Origin: Massilia aurea
GTDB lineage: Bacteria; Pseudomonadota; Gammaproteobacteria; Burkholderiales; Burkholderiaceae_D
NCBI RefSeq assembly: GCF_024753205.1
Contig: NZ_JANUGZ010000008.1
Coordinates: 46,250-110,249 of the forward strand
Length of the DNA: 64,000 nt
Direction of reading: 5' to 3'
A program made the translations under genes and the position numbers. The notes under the pieces are model-generated. The model was not told where the DNA came from, searched no databases, and saw only the letters and a list, made by a program, of their open reading frames with translations. Each line of letters starts with the position of its first letter. Position 1 is the first letter of the stretch. Positions 9,080 to 16,977 of the stretch are shown one piece after another.

Positions 9080-9873
9080 TTCGATCCTTTCTGGAGTATC
9101 GGGGGAATCGCCGCGCCGCGCTGGTAGGCGAGCTGGCGGAATGTCTCGAGCAAAATATTGTCTTCTTTGGCCTTGGCTGCGGCCTGCGCCTCAATGACCT
9201 GACAGCGCTCGCGCCACAATCTCGTCTCGCCACGGGCATCATCGATGGCGCGCATGGTGAACCGGCGCGATTCCTCGACCTCGGCGGCCAGCTTGCCGAT
9301 GCTGTCAGCCTGCTTGTTCAACGTGTTCCTGGCGGCCTGCAGCTCGGCGGACAGCACTTCGACACTGGCCTGCGCTGCCAGCAGTTCGCCGGCGAGCCGT
9401 GCGGCGTGGGCGCGCGCATCGGCCAACGCATGTTCGGTCTCTGCTGCACGCTCGCGCCAGAATCCGGCATCCGGCCCCGCCGCGCCGGCGCTAGCGTCGG
9501 CGTGCCTGGCCGGCCGCTCGCCGATCGCGTCGGTAACCGCGGCGCGAATCGCCTCTCCAAGCCGTGGCGCGTCCAGCGCCGCCGCTTGCATTGACCCATC
9601 GCGCTCGAGCGCGAGCTCGTCGCGTAGTCTCTCTTTCTCCATCGCGAGCGTCGACGTCGATGGGCGCCGCTCAGGCGCGTAGACGGACAGCAGGCGCCGG
9701 TAGATGGCAGGGCTGAAGGTTTTGCCGGTCGCGCTGTGCACGGCCCGCATGAACGCGCGGACAAACGGGCGATGATCGCGCTGGTCGAGAGGGTGATTCG
9801 CTTCAATCATCCTCAGGTGCGCAAGCAGAGTACGCGCCTCATCATCCTGAAGTTTAAAGGGTGGGCGAGTCAT
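9076..9873 (-). CDS. KfrA-like coiled-coil DNA-binding protein
   Basis: Met at 9873 (MTRPPFKLQ) is preferred over longer starts because it makes a 4-bp ATGA overlap with the upstream gene. The 265-residue protein has an N-terminal helical, possibly DNA-binding region (residues 1-75). A long Ala/Glu/Arg-rich coiled coil follows to about residue 240. This layout resembles KfrA-type proteins and the accessory DNA-binding proteins that accompany some integrases. It probably helps the downstream recombinase or regulates the operon; this is inference. Confidence 0.6.
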   Translation of the reverse strand: MTRPPFKLQDDEARTLLAHLRMIEANHPLDQRDHRPFVRAFMRAVHSATGKTFSPAIYRRLLSVYAPERRPSTSTLAMEKERLRDELALERDGSMQAAALDAPRLGEAIRAAVTDAIGERPARHADASAGAAGPDAGFWRERAAETEHALADARAHAARLAGELLAAQASVEVLSAELQAARNTLNKQADSIGKLAAEVEESRRFTMRAIDDARGETRLWRERCQVIEAQAAAKAKEDNILLETFRQLAYQRGAAIPPILQKGSK

Positions 9874-10493
9874 GATGATGTCCCTGGTGGCCAGAAGATC
9901 AGCGGCGGGGGCGGCGGAAGAGGGCGGCGCACCGCGGCATACAGATTCTGCGCAGCGAGGTAGTCGATCAGGTGCCATCCATGCGGCGTCGGCAACACAA
10001 ACCGATTCACTTCCGCCGGCGAGAACGAGAAATCGTCGGGCAGCCGCAATACCCGCTTGGCCGTGCCGTCGGCGCTGTTGCACTGTTCGCACATCACCGT
10101 CTCGGGAAACCGCGCAGGCCTTGGACCATGATCATGGTGCTTGGCCAGGCCGCACGCCCATCCCTGATAGCTGTTCGGGCTGTTGCGAAACAGCGTGGTC
10201 CAGCGGATCGCTTGGTACTTCGTACGACGACAGCCCGGGCACCGCCAGTGCGGGCCGAGGCTGGCATAGAGCAGCCTGCAATGTGCCCCATTAAAGGCGT
10301 CGATTTGTTCCTGGGTAGGTATGCGGCGCTCGCGATTCTTTTTGATTGTCCTTTCGCGCCGCGGGTCGGTCCGCCCGGTGCCGAGACAACGCACGCAGGT
10401 CGTCATGGGAATCGGACCTGTATCGAGGTGATGGACGCAATCGCACTGGCGGCCAGGTACCGACTTGCGGGAGGGTAGCGTGAGCGCGGGCAT
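9870..10493 (-). CDS. Zinc-binding HNH-like protein
   Basis: The 207-residue protein has a CVRCLGTG (CxxCxGxG) knuckle near residue 33 and a CPGC pair in the middle. An HNH-like tail follows: KHHDHG, then VMCEQCNSADG, then FSFSPAEV. This matches the His-Asp-Cys pattern of HNH/endonuclease VII-type nucleases. Start ATG overlaps the preceding stop (TAATG) and its own stop overlaps the next start. It could cut or bind DNA at the element's ends, or be an independent nuclease. No specific family name is claimed. Confidence 0.55.
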   Translation of the reverse strand: MPALTLPSRKSVPGRQCDCVHHLDTGPIPMTTCVRCLGTGRTDPRRERTIKKNRERRIPTQEQIDAFNGAHCRLLYASLGPHWRCPGCRRTKYQAIRWTTLFRNSPNSYQGWACGLAKHHDHGPRPARFPETVMCEQCNSADGTAKRVLRLPDDFSFSPAEVNRFVLPTPHGWHLIDYLAAQNLYAAVRRPLPPPPPLIFWPPGTSS

Positions 10494-11530
10494 TAGAGCA
10501 CTCCAGGAGTTACGGTTGACGAAATCTCTGCCGTAGCGATATCGACCGGACCTGCGTCGGCGTCGCCCACGACGTTGCGTTGTCGTCGCGGCCGCGGCTG
10601 TCCAAGCACGTAAAGGCGGTGATATGCCATGTAGTGCGCCTGGTCGGGGGCGAACTGGCCGACATTCGCGTCAGGCGCGATATGCCAGGCCTGCAGCACG
10701 GCAGGGTCAAGCGCCGGCGCGACGATCATCCGGCCCTCATCCGTAAAACTGATCAGGCCCGTGTCGAACAGGTGGTCGACGTGCGGAGCCAGCATCAAGC
10801 CATTCGCAGCGTCGAGGTGTTCACCGTCTTCGCATACCGCCCAGGGTTTGATGTGGCTGGCCACGAGGCAGTGCGACTGCGTGATGCCGGTCACCCGGCA
10901 CGCCGGCTCCCGGGCCAGCACGCCGTCGCGAAAGCGCCCCTGGCCGATGCGAGCGCGAACGAGCTGCGTCCTGGTCACGCTGTCGTACTTCGGGTCCGCC
11001 TTGATACGCTTGAGCGTGTCCGCATCCTGTGCTTCAGCGTCCAGCTGGCGCCGCCCTTGCGCCTCCCGCAGCATCGTGGTCATGAGGTCATGAAGTGGGG
11101 TGCCGGCGTTGCAGGCCTGCAGGCCATGCTGGGGAACGCGGGTGCGTGCAGACACTTCGCTCATGGTCCGGGTCACCGATGTATCCCAGTCGACGCCGAG
11201 CGAGCGCACCATCTCGGCCGGGTTGGGGTACAGCGCCGTGCCGCCGCTGCTGTCCTGCAGGTCTTTTGGACTGCACACCCAGCCGATGGCGACGAAGCCG
11301 AGCCGGTCCTCGTAGGCGAAGACCGGGTCGCCGGGCATCATGGCAACGAGCGCATTATTGTATTTACCGGGTTTTTCGGGCCGCGGCGTCACGAACAGCC
11401 GACCAGCTTTTAACCAGTGGGCAAATGGAGAAACGTCGCCGGGCGCACGCTGAAATTCGTGAAAGCTCTGCATGTCGGTATTGACGAACCAGATCCGGGC
11501 CGGTGCCGTGTAGCCGAGGTCGACCATCAT
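10493..11530 (-). CDS. HNH endonuclease with EVE/PUA-like N-terminus
   Basis: The ATG at 11530 overlaps the upstream stop by 4 bp and is preferred to the longer reading frame. The N-terminal 110 residues (IWFVNTDMQSFHEF..., VFAYEDRLGFVAIGWV) look like an EVE/PUA-type modified-base reader. The C-terminal half holds an HNH nuclease: CRVTGI, ASHIKPWAVC, DAANGLMLAPHVDHLFD. The same architecture is known in modification-dependent restriction enzymes, so type IV-like restriction is plausible. It is also translationally coupled to a recombinase operon. The EVE assignment is by pattern only. Confidence 0.7.
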   Translation of the reverse strand: MMVDLGYTAPARIWFVNTDMQSFHEFQRAPGDVSPFAHWLKAGRLFVTPRPEKPGKYNNALVAMMPGDPVFAYEDRLGFVAIGWVCSPKDLQDSSGGTALYPNPAEMVRSLGVDWDTSVTRTMSEVSARTRVPQHGLQACNAGTPLHDLMTTMLREAQGRRQLDAEAQDADTLKRIKADPKYDSVTRTQLVRARIGQGRFRDGVLAREPACRVTGITQSHCLVASHIKPWAVCEDGEHLDAANGLMLAPHVDHLFDTGLISFTDEGRMIVAPALDPAVLQAWHIAPDANVGQFAPDQAHYMAYHRLYVLGQPRPRRQRNVVGDADAGPVDIATAEISSTVTPGVL

Positions 11531-11709
11531 TTGGGCACGCACACCGTGGTCACGCGCGGCAGGTGTTCAGCGTAGGCAGACTTCAATTCCTTGGCCAGCC
11601 TGGCCGCGGCCGCGTTGCACGACTGTTCGCTGGTGAACTCGGTCGAGCTCGAGGTGAGGACGGGACTGGGACTGGAATGCAGGAGCAAGGTGAGGAAAAG
11701 GACGAACAT
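11527..11709 (-). CDS. Small secreted or membrane peptide, first gene of operon
   Basis: The 60-residue product has a hydrophobic N-terminus (FVLFLTLLL) like a signal peptide and two Cys residues in the remainder. Its stop overlaps the ATG of the HNH gene (ATGA), so it appears to be the first gene of the overlapping operon. Function is unknown. It may act mainly as a leader for translational coupling. Confidence 0.5.
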   Translation of the reverse strand: MFVLFLTLLLHSSPSPVLTSSSTEFTSEQSCNAAAARLAKELKSAYAEHLPRVTTVCVPK

Positions 11710-11772
11710 GGCGGCAAGTATATGGATGAGATGACAGGTACATTAACAGGTATAAAAAGACCTGTAAATGTG

Positions 11773-11808
11773 TAGATTCTTACTTAGCACATATTAAGTA
11801 AGAATCTA
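11773..11808. promoter_or_regulatory. Perfect 14-bp inverted repeat upstream of recombinase operon
   Basis: TAGATTCTTACTTA at 11773-11786 is perfectly complemented by 11795-11808, with 8 bp between. Just downstream toward the operon are ACAGGTA repeats at about 11734 and 11746 and an inverted ACCTGT near 11760. The site is a likely operator or recombination site. It lies about 65 bp from the first start codon of the operon. Confidence 0.6.
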
Positions 11809-11975
11809 AACCGACCCTGCGTTTTTTGCCGTGGAACAGCCTTGTTGCACGAATTTGTTCCTAGCGCTTGCAACAGAAACCTGCCACGCCACCGCCGTCA
11901 AGCCGGCGCTCGCGCCTGTCGCCAGGCGCTGGAGCCCAGCGTAGCTCGCAGCTATCATGTCTCCAGTCGTACAGT

Positions 11976-12107
11976 GAAGTAAATGTGGTCGCTCATGAAA
12001 TATGCAAGGCACTGATTCTTCAGTGCTTTTTTCTACCTGTTTCAAATTTACTGTCTCTCATCCGCGGAGTTTCAAATTTACTTCGTTTAATTGACCACAT
12101 TTACTTC
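11976..12107. repeat. 15-bp inverted repeat enclosing TTTACT repeats
   Basis: GAAGTAAATGTGGTC (11976-11990) is perfectly complementary to 12093-12107. Between the arms, GTTTCAAATTTACT occurs twice as a direct repeat. The arms share the core TTTACTTC with clusters at 2681 and 6805. Such a structure fits an attachment or end site for a recombinase; no function is proven. Confidence 0.6.
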
Positions 12108-12230
12108 GCCGAACGCCAGGCGTTGCGCCTGCTGAAGCCACACCCGTCGAAACACTCCGAAGGGCTGGTTGTTGTCTTGCCGAAATCCAGCTTTCTGTCG
12201 ACCTGCGGCGAATCGGCGCCTGCTGCTGCG

Positions 12231-14153
12231 CTACGTCCATGCGGGAAACGACACCGGCTTCCAGTAAAGCAGGTTTTTTTCTGCTTTCGGCAGCTCCGTC
12301 CCGGCTAGGTGCCATTCGCTCGCCGAGCTGGCGAGGAATGGCAGGCGCACGCTCCGGGCAAGCTCGATGCTAGCGAAGCCGCTATTGACGCGTTCGGCGG
12401 CCGCGAAGTTGGAATAACAAGGACGCGATTCGAACGGGCGCTTTTGGCCATCAAAGCGTTGGTCTCCCCCTGGCTCACATCGCCTGAGGCGGCCAAGGAT
12501 GTCAGCGATACCTTCAACTATGGCGGTTGCCTGCTGATGTATGCGGCCCTCATTCAGACCGAGGCGTTCACCGAGCTGGACCTGTATAAGGCGTTCAAGC
12601 CCTAGGTGGCTGATCAGGATGGTGGCACCCGTGCCCATAAAGCCCCCGTGCGCTAATTCGTCGACACGGCGCCCCACCAGCCGGTCTTCGCAGTCGCGCA
12701 GCAGGAACTGGGGTGTGGCCGCATACATGCGGCTCTCCAGCCTTGACGGCACTGTCTGCGTGATTCGGTCGCCATGGTCCCGCCCAAATTCCCTACCACC
12801 GCCCTCGGCCAGCAGCGACGGGAAATAGGTACGCATCGCGCGCTGACACAAAGGCTGAAGCCCCGAAAAGAATGTGGTGGCGTTGTCTCGGGAAATTCCC
12901 TCAATCGCTTCCGCCCAGCCTTCGTGTGCGTCTTCTACGCGCCGTACAGACTCGAAGCCGAAGCGCGCGACGTGCACGCTCCGGATATAGCTGTAGCCCA
13001 CCGCAAGCGCACACGCTCGCAGGTGTTCGCTGGAAGCCGGTAGCCGTTTTTTTGCGCGCGATGCCGACAGCCGATCCAGGTAGCCTTCCTCGCTGAGCAC
13101 GTAGCGCGCGTCCTTGTTTAGACGTTCCAGGTTGCTCGGCCAGGCCTGCGCTACGAGGCCAAGCGCCCTGTTGAGTCCCTGCTCGGCCAAGTCCTGCCTC
13201 CCTGCGTAACTGATCACCCAAAGTGCCAGCGTCAGCTGCTCGTCGGTTTGACCTAGTGCGGCCAGCATCTGCGGGGCCATGTCTTCGACGTCCTCCTCGG
13301 GAGAGGGTATGGCCACCGGCTGCTCGAACACATGGGCACGCGAAAGATTGTGACAGGGTGCCGCATGTAGTACGCGCCGTGCCCGTAGGAAGCCGAGCTG
13401 GTATCGCGCGTAGAGCGGGTCGGCGCCGAGCGCGGCGTTGAGCAATTTGTTGGCCCGCTCGAAGTCGCCCGCTGCCAAGGTCAGGTATGCGATCTGGTCG
13501 AACAGGACGGTTGGCACCCAGTTGTATTTCTCGGGCTCGGAGGGCTTTGCCGCATGCAGGTAGGCTCCCACGTCACGCTGTGCACTGGCGAGTTCGTTGC
13601 GATCGGCATGCCGTGTCAGGCGCACATTCAACCGGATGAGCTCTTGGGTCATGTGCTTGTCGGCGGGCCGTTCAGAGCGGTAGAAGAGCTCTCGCAATTC
13701 GGCATTATGCTGGGCCATCGTTTGCAAGCGTGGGGCAGTGTAGACATGGAAATGGATTCGATCCCCGATATCGCCCAGGTCCAACTCCTGGATCAATTCG
13801 TCCCTCTTGGCGTCGAATTTTTTCGTATTTTCGATTTCAGCGGTCGTGGCCACGATGAACGTGAACGCTCGCCCCTCCCCAATCGTCTTGCGCGCGAAGG
13901 TGCCGAGCGCGCGCCGGAAATCACGTGAAAAATGAGACCAATCGAGCGACTGCATCGCCTTGCACTGGATGACCACCCGGGCCGGCGCTTCGCCCTTGGT
14001 CGTGGTCAGGCGGATGTCGATGCCGTCTTGGCCGAAAGTATTCGCTCCGTAGAAATTCGCGTCCGGGGCATCAAAGTAGCGCTCGAAAAGTATTAGGCAG
14101 AGTTGTTCAAATTCGCGCCAGTCAAGGCGATCCAACTCAGTAAGAAGTGACAT
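12231..14153 (-). CDS. Mrr-like PD-(D/E)XK nuclease protein
   Basis: The N-terminal 160 residues look like a restriction endonuclease fold: a helical DWREFEQLCLILFERYF start, then QDGIDIRL and VVIQCKAM, giving the D...QxK core of Mrr-type nucleases. The remaining 480 residues are helical and include repeat-like segments (LAAGDFERANKLLNAALGADP) suggestive of TPR-like repeats. No ATPase motif was seen. At 640 residues it is much longer than Mrr. A role in defence against foreign DNA is likely given its neighbours, but the long C-terminal part is unrecognised. Confidence 0.6.
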   Translation of the reverse strand: MSLLTELDRLDWREFEQLCLILFERYFDAPDANFYGANTFGQDGIDIRLTTTKGEAPARVVIQCKAMQSLDWSHFSRDFRRALGTFARKTIGEGRAFTFIVATTAEIENTKKFDAKRDELIQELDLGDIGDRIHFHVYTAPRLQTMAQHNAELRELFYRSERPADKHMTQELIRLNVRLTRHADRNELASAQRDVGAYLHAAKPSEPEKYNWVPTVLFDQIAYLTLAAGDFERANKLLNAALGADPLYARYQLGFLRARRVLHAAPCHNLSRAHVFEQPVAIPSPEEDVEDMAPQMLAALGQTDEQLTLALWVISYAGRQDLAEQGLNRALGLVAQAWPSNLERLNKDARYVLSEEGYLDRLSASRAKKRLPASSEHLRACALAVGYSYIRSVHVARFGFESVRRVEDAHEGWAEAIEGISRDNATTFFSGLQPLCQRAMRTYFPSLLAEGGGREFGRDHGDRITQTVPSRLESRMYAATPQFLLRDCEDRLVGRRVDELAHGGFMGTGATILISHLGLERLIQVQLGERLGLNEGRIHQQATAIVEGIADILGRLRRCEPGGDQRFDGQKRPFESRPCYSNFAAAERVNSGFASIELARSVRLPFLASSASEWHLAGTELPKAEKNLLYWKPVSFPAWT

Positions 14154-14273
14154 AGACGGCTGCGGTCGACAGAAAAAAGCTATTGTAGCGTCCGAACGAC
14201 AGGCGCCTCTCGATCAGCTATTAACTCGACAATATATCTTCTAATGTCGAGTTGGGGATCGTGCGTGCTGGCG

Positions 14274-14840
14274 CTAGCGTACGCGCTCTGGAATGAGGTC
14301 CGAAAGAGCCACCGGCCGTCCGCCTTCAACACCAGCTAATCGCTGCAATTCCTGCGCGTGATCAAGTGAACACTCGACCGGGAACACCGGCGCACCGTTT
14401 GCCAACAGCCATATTGTGCGGGTAATCCCGTTTGTGAAGGACAGCCAGGGAAGACCGCGCGGCGCGATCACGACCTCTTCCGTGAATAGAAAGAAGCGGC
14501 GGCGAACCTCGGTAAGGTCGTGTTCAGCATGGCCGCAATTCACTTCCGCCAGTGGTACTGGATTCTCGGCGCCTTTGGAAAACCCATCATCCGCCCAACG
14601 GTATTTGTAATCGCTCGACCACGTTCCAGGATCGCCAAGGGCAATTTCGCGGTGCGAGCTATGCGGCTGGCGCCAGAGGTTTAAAAAACGCACCGCGTCG
14701 ACTTCCACGACCGCTTTTCGATCGGCGTCATAGTTGGGCCGCTCGGCCCGCATGAACACATCTCCGAGCGTTTGAGTGGGGATACGGAACACTGCGCATT
14801 CGGTAAAGTAGATTTCACGTTTTTCAAATAGGGTCTGCAT
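14274..14840 (-). CDS. Plasmid fertility-inhibition-like protein
   Basis: This 188-residue protein resembles the plasmid fertility inhibition (FiwA-like) family. Supporting features are an N-terminal VFMRAERPNYDADRKAV-like region and a conserved C-terminal segment TRTIWLLANGAPVFPVECS. Such proteins reduce conjugation of co-resident plasmids. It has its own short upstream region and no operon partner. The assignment rests on recalled motif similarity only and could be wrong. Confidence 0.45.
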   Translation of the reverse strand: MQTLFEKREIYFTECAVFRIPTQTLGDVFMRAERPNYDADRKAVVEVDAVRFLNLWRQPHSSHREIALGDPGTWSSDYKYRWADDGFSKGAENPVPLAEVNCGHAEHDLTEVRRRFFLFTEEVVIAPRGLPWLSFTNGITRTIWLLANGAPVFPVECSLDHAQELQRLAGVEGGRPVALSDLIPERVR

Positions 14841-15142
14841 TAGAATTCATCAATCTGCTGTCAAGTGGTGAGCGGGGCTTGTACCCTTCCCCACTGATTG
14901 TATTCGCGACATGCGCGTGCGCAACAACGTAGCCTCGCTACGCAGGCCGAGAGGTCAATTTCTTGCCCATTCACAATAAAAATGCCATACTTCGCTGTTG
15001 CCATGCGGCACTGTTTTTCCCAAAATTCCTGCAAGGCTGGTCCCGCTCATTGCTGCGCGCCTTCAACCGCATCTCCAAACACCTATCTACTCGTCCGAGC
15101 GCCTGCTCCAGCGAGTCGCCTACCGACTCCCCACCTTACATC
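14841..15142. other. Intergenic region before 15170 gene
   Basis: No gene is supported. The region holds the divergent upstream sequences of the fertility-inhibition-like gene and of the unknown gene at 15170. Confidence 0.4.
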
Positions 15143-15155
15143 GTCGACCTTCGAC
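15143..15155 (+). promoter_or_regulatory. Hairpin leader element 1
   Basis: GTCGA-CCT-TCGAC is followed by CATCAGGGAGA and an ATG 15 bp downstream of the hairpin. It is one of five similar hairpins placed directly before ribosome binding sites in this window. Confidence 0.55.
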
Positions 15156-15169
15156 ATCAGGGAGAATCT

Positions 15170-15733
15170 ATGCACATCATCCACGGAGCCTTGATCGAAT
15201 CGGCTCAGCAGCCAAGCCAGGCTGCATCAAAAAATCCAACGCTCACCGAGCAGTCCAGCAGCGAACTCAGCCAAGCTGACCATCTCGGCATCCAGTACGT
15301 CACGTCGTTTCCATTCGCGCCCGATGCCCGAGTCGCAGGGTATCTGATCAAAGCCGACATCGGGCCGACCAGTTATGGCCACCTGTATGGCGCCGACCTG
15401 CCACCAGGTGCGAACTTCGTTACCTTTGAAGCCATCGGCGTCGATTCTCGCGGGGGCTATGACATTGTTCGCACCGCAGCCGGCGTGGCCTATGTCATCG
15501 TGACCTATGCATCCCACGCACGTGAGCGCGGCTTGAGTCACCTGAAGGAACACATTGGGGCCAATCCTGATCACTATGCGGCGCGTTCGCTCATCCTGAG
15601 CGACCCGTGGTCGCATACGCAACAGATGATCGACCAGCTTGAGGCTGGCTGGAAGCGGCGCTGGGGGCGTGATCAGGCCCAGCAACGCCTTGAAACCCTT
15701 CACCTGGCGCTCGGCGAGATTAAACGCGTCTAG
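15170..15733 (+). CDS. Hypothetical protein
   Basis: The start at 15170 is chosen because GGGAGA lies just upstream and the frame before it has no other good start. The 187-residue product is soluble, with no signal or membrane segment. A central region, SYGHLYGADLPPGANFVTFEAIGVD, resembles a compact beta domain, followed by a helical C-terminus. I do not recognise the family. It heads a series of small co-oriented genes with matching leaders. Confidence 0.6.
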   Translation: MHIIHGALIESAQQPSQAASKNPTLTEQSSSELSQADHLGIQYVTSFPFAPDARVAGYLIKADIGPTSYGHLYGADLPPGANFVTFEAIGVDSRGGYDIVRTAAGVAYVIVTYASHARERGLSHLKEHIGANPDHYAARSLILSDPWSHTQQMIDQLEAGWKRRWGRDQAQQRLETLHLALGEIKRV

Positions 15734-15841
15734 AGCAACCTTACGCTGACTGGTAACCCAGTCAGCGCCCTTCCCTGCCTATTGCCGGTTCACCGAACTC
15801 AACAAGTTCCGCGAGCCCATGTCGCTCATTCCTTTTATCAC

Positions 15842-15853
15842 GCCGACTTCGGC
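15842..15853 (+). promoter_or_regulatory. Hairpin leader element 2
   Basis: GCCGA-CT-TCGGC is followed by ATATACTGGAAAGAG and the ATG at 15874, 20 bp after the hairpin. The preceding pyrimidine-rich CATTCCTTTTATCAC is shared in pattern with the other leaders. Confidence 0.55.
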
Positions 15854-15873
15854 ATATACTGGAAAGAGACACC

Positions 15874-16032
15874 ATGAAACGATTCACCTTCGCAACCCTC
15901 AAAGCCTTCTGGCTTGGCATGATAGAGTTCCGCCGTGACTTCACCAGCAACTGCGCTGGCCAAGAAGAAGCGTATGACTGGGGCCGAGAGATCGCGCACC
16001 GTCTGACGATGCGCCGCTTCGATCCAGCCTGA
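15874..16032 (+). CDS. Small hypothetical protein
   Basis: The 52-residue ORF begins MKRFTFATLKAFWLGMIEFR and ends RLTMRRFDPA. GGAAAGAG sits about 5 bp before the ATG. Its TGA overlaps the next ATG by one base (TGATG), which supports real, coupled translation. Function is unknown. Confidence 0.55.
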   Translation: MKRFTFATLKAFWLGMIEFRRDFTSNCAGQEEAYDWGREIAHRLTMRRFDPA

Positions 16033-16379
16033 TGGATATCCATAAAACCTGCTTGGGCAGCACCGCCTGGCGCTTTAAGGAGCCCGACGCACCAGGCTTA
16101 ATAGCCTTGGTATACGACGCCGAGAGCAAGAGGATCGCCGATAGGCCAGAGACCGATCGGCTGACCTTCGTACTACTCGAAGGCAGCGTCAACGATCCGG
16201 TCGGCGCTATCGAAATCGATGGAAGGGCTGGACTAAATTCTTGGTATCAGACCCATGTTGGCTACGTCCCAGATAATGAACCTGACGGTCCTGTCCCTAT
16301 CATGCAGCTCATCGAAAATGTCGCCACGCACCTGCTGCTGCGGTATTTCGAAGAAGGGCTACTGCCAGATGACAAATAA
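16032..16379 (+). CDS. Hypothetical protein
   Basis: The 115-residue protein is translationally coupled to the preceding small gene. It is acidic (many Asp/Glu) and has no signal peptide; the segment MQLIENVATHLLLRYFEEGLL is a likely amphipathic helix. I do not recognise it. Confidence 0.6.
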   Translation: MDIHKTCLGSTAWRFKEPDAPGLIALVYDAESKRIADRPETDRLTFVLLEGSVNDPVGAIEIDGRAGLNSWYQTHVGYVPDNEPDGPVPIMQLIENVATHLLLRYFEEGLLPDDK

Positions 16380-16501
16380 ACTCGCAAAGTAACTTGAGCC
16401 ATCAGGGTGGCCACAACCGTGGTCACCCTGACACACTCCTTTCCTATCGGTTCACGATATCGCTGATGTCGCAAGCCCTCCCCGGCTGCCCCATTTACAA
16501 C

Positions 16502-16514
16502 GCCGATCCTCGGC
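16502..16514 (+). promoter_or_regulatory. Hairpin leader element 3
   Basis: GCCGA-TCC-TCGGC is followed by AATGACTGGAGCG and the ATG at 16532. It has the same order, loop size and spacing as the leaders before 15874, 16978 and 29992. Confidence 0.6.
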
Positions 16515-16531
16515 AATGACTGGAGCGCACA

Positions 16532-16822
16532 ATGCACGCAATTTCAAACCCAAATCAATCCAACGCAGCACGCCAGCACGAAGTGGCACTCGACATGGAT
16601 GCAGCCGAAACCTACCGGCGCTCGCCAAACCTGGACCGCCTCGACACAAACCTGCTGATCGCCAAATTGCACGCAGCGCGCAGCGCTGACGAATTCTGCA
16701 TGCCGCAAACGATATCCCGTACACCAGATACGGCTGGCTGGTGGCACACCCACAGTTTCGCTCGAGTGCTCGACAAGGCTGAAATGTTCGCGACGATCCT
16801 GCCAGGTCGATACTTCCAATAG
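16532..16822 (+). CDS. Hypothetical protein
   Basis: The 96-residue product has no signal peptide or membrane segment. The start follows TGGAGCG at suitable distance and the shared hairpin leader. It contains a Trp/His-rich centre (GWWHTHSFARVLD). The family is unrecognised. Confidence 0.5.
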   Translation: MHAISNPNQSNAARQHEVALDMDAAETYRRSPNLDRLDTNLLIAKLHAARSADEFCMPQTISRTPDTAGWWHTHSFARVLDKAEMFATILPGRYFQ

Positions 16823-16946
16823 TCCTCGCCAATCAATCCGTCCAGCCATTTCAGGCTGGGCGCCCTCCCCGGCTGCATCCTCCTGGATGCAGCTTACTGC
16901 TTACCTCAATTCTTGAGGCAAGCCCGTACGGTTCCCTTTTTATCTC

Positions 16947-16959
16947 GCCGGCTCCCGGC
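16947..16959 (+). promoter_or_regulatory. Hairpin leader element 4, before DNA ligase
   Basis: GCCGG-CTC-CCGGC is followed by ATTTACTTAGGAAC and the ATG at 16978. A pyrimidine-rich TCCCTTTTTATCTC precedes it, as with the other leaders. Confidence 0.6.
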
Positions 16960-16977
16960 ATTTACTTAGGAACTTTC

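Noticed and set aside
10580..11413. 277-codon plus-strand frame opposite the HNH nuclease gene
   Set aside because: The minus-strand protein carries a clear HNH motif; the plus frame has none.
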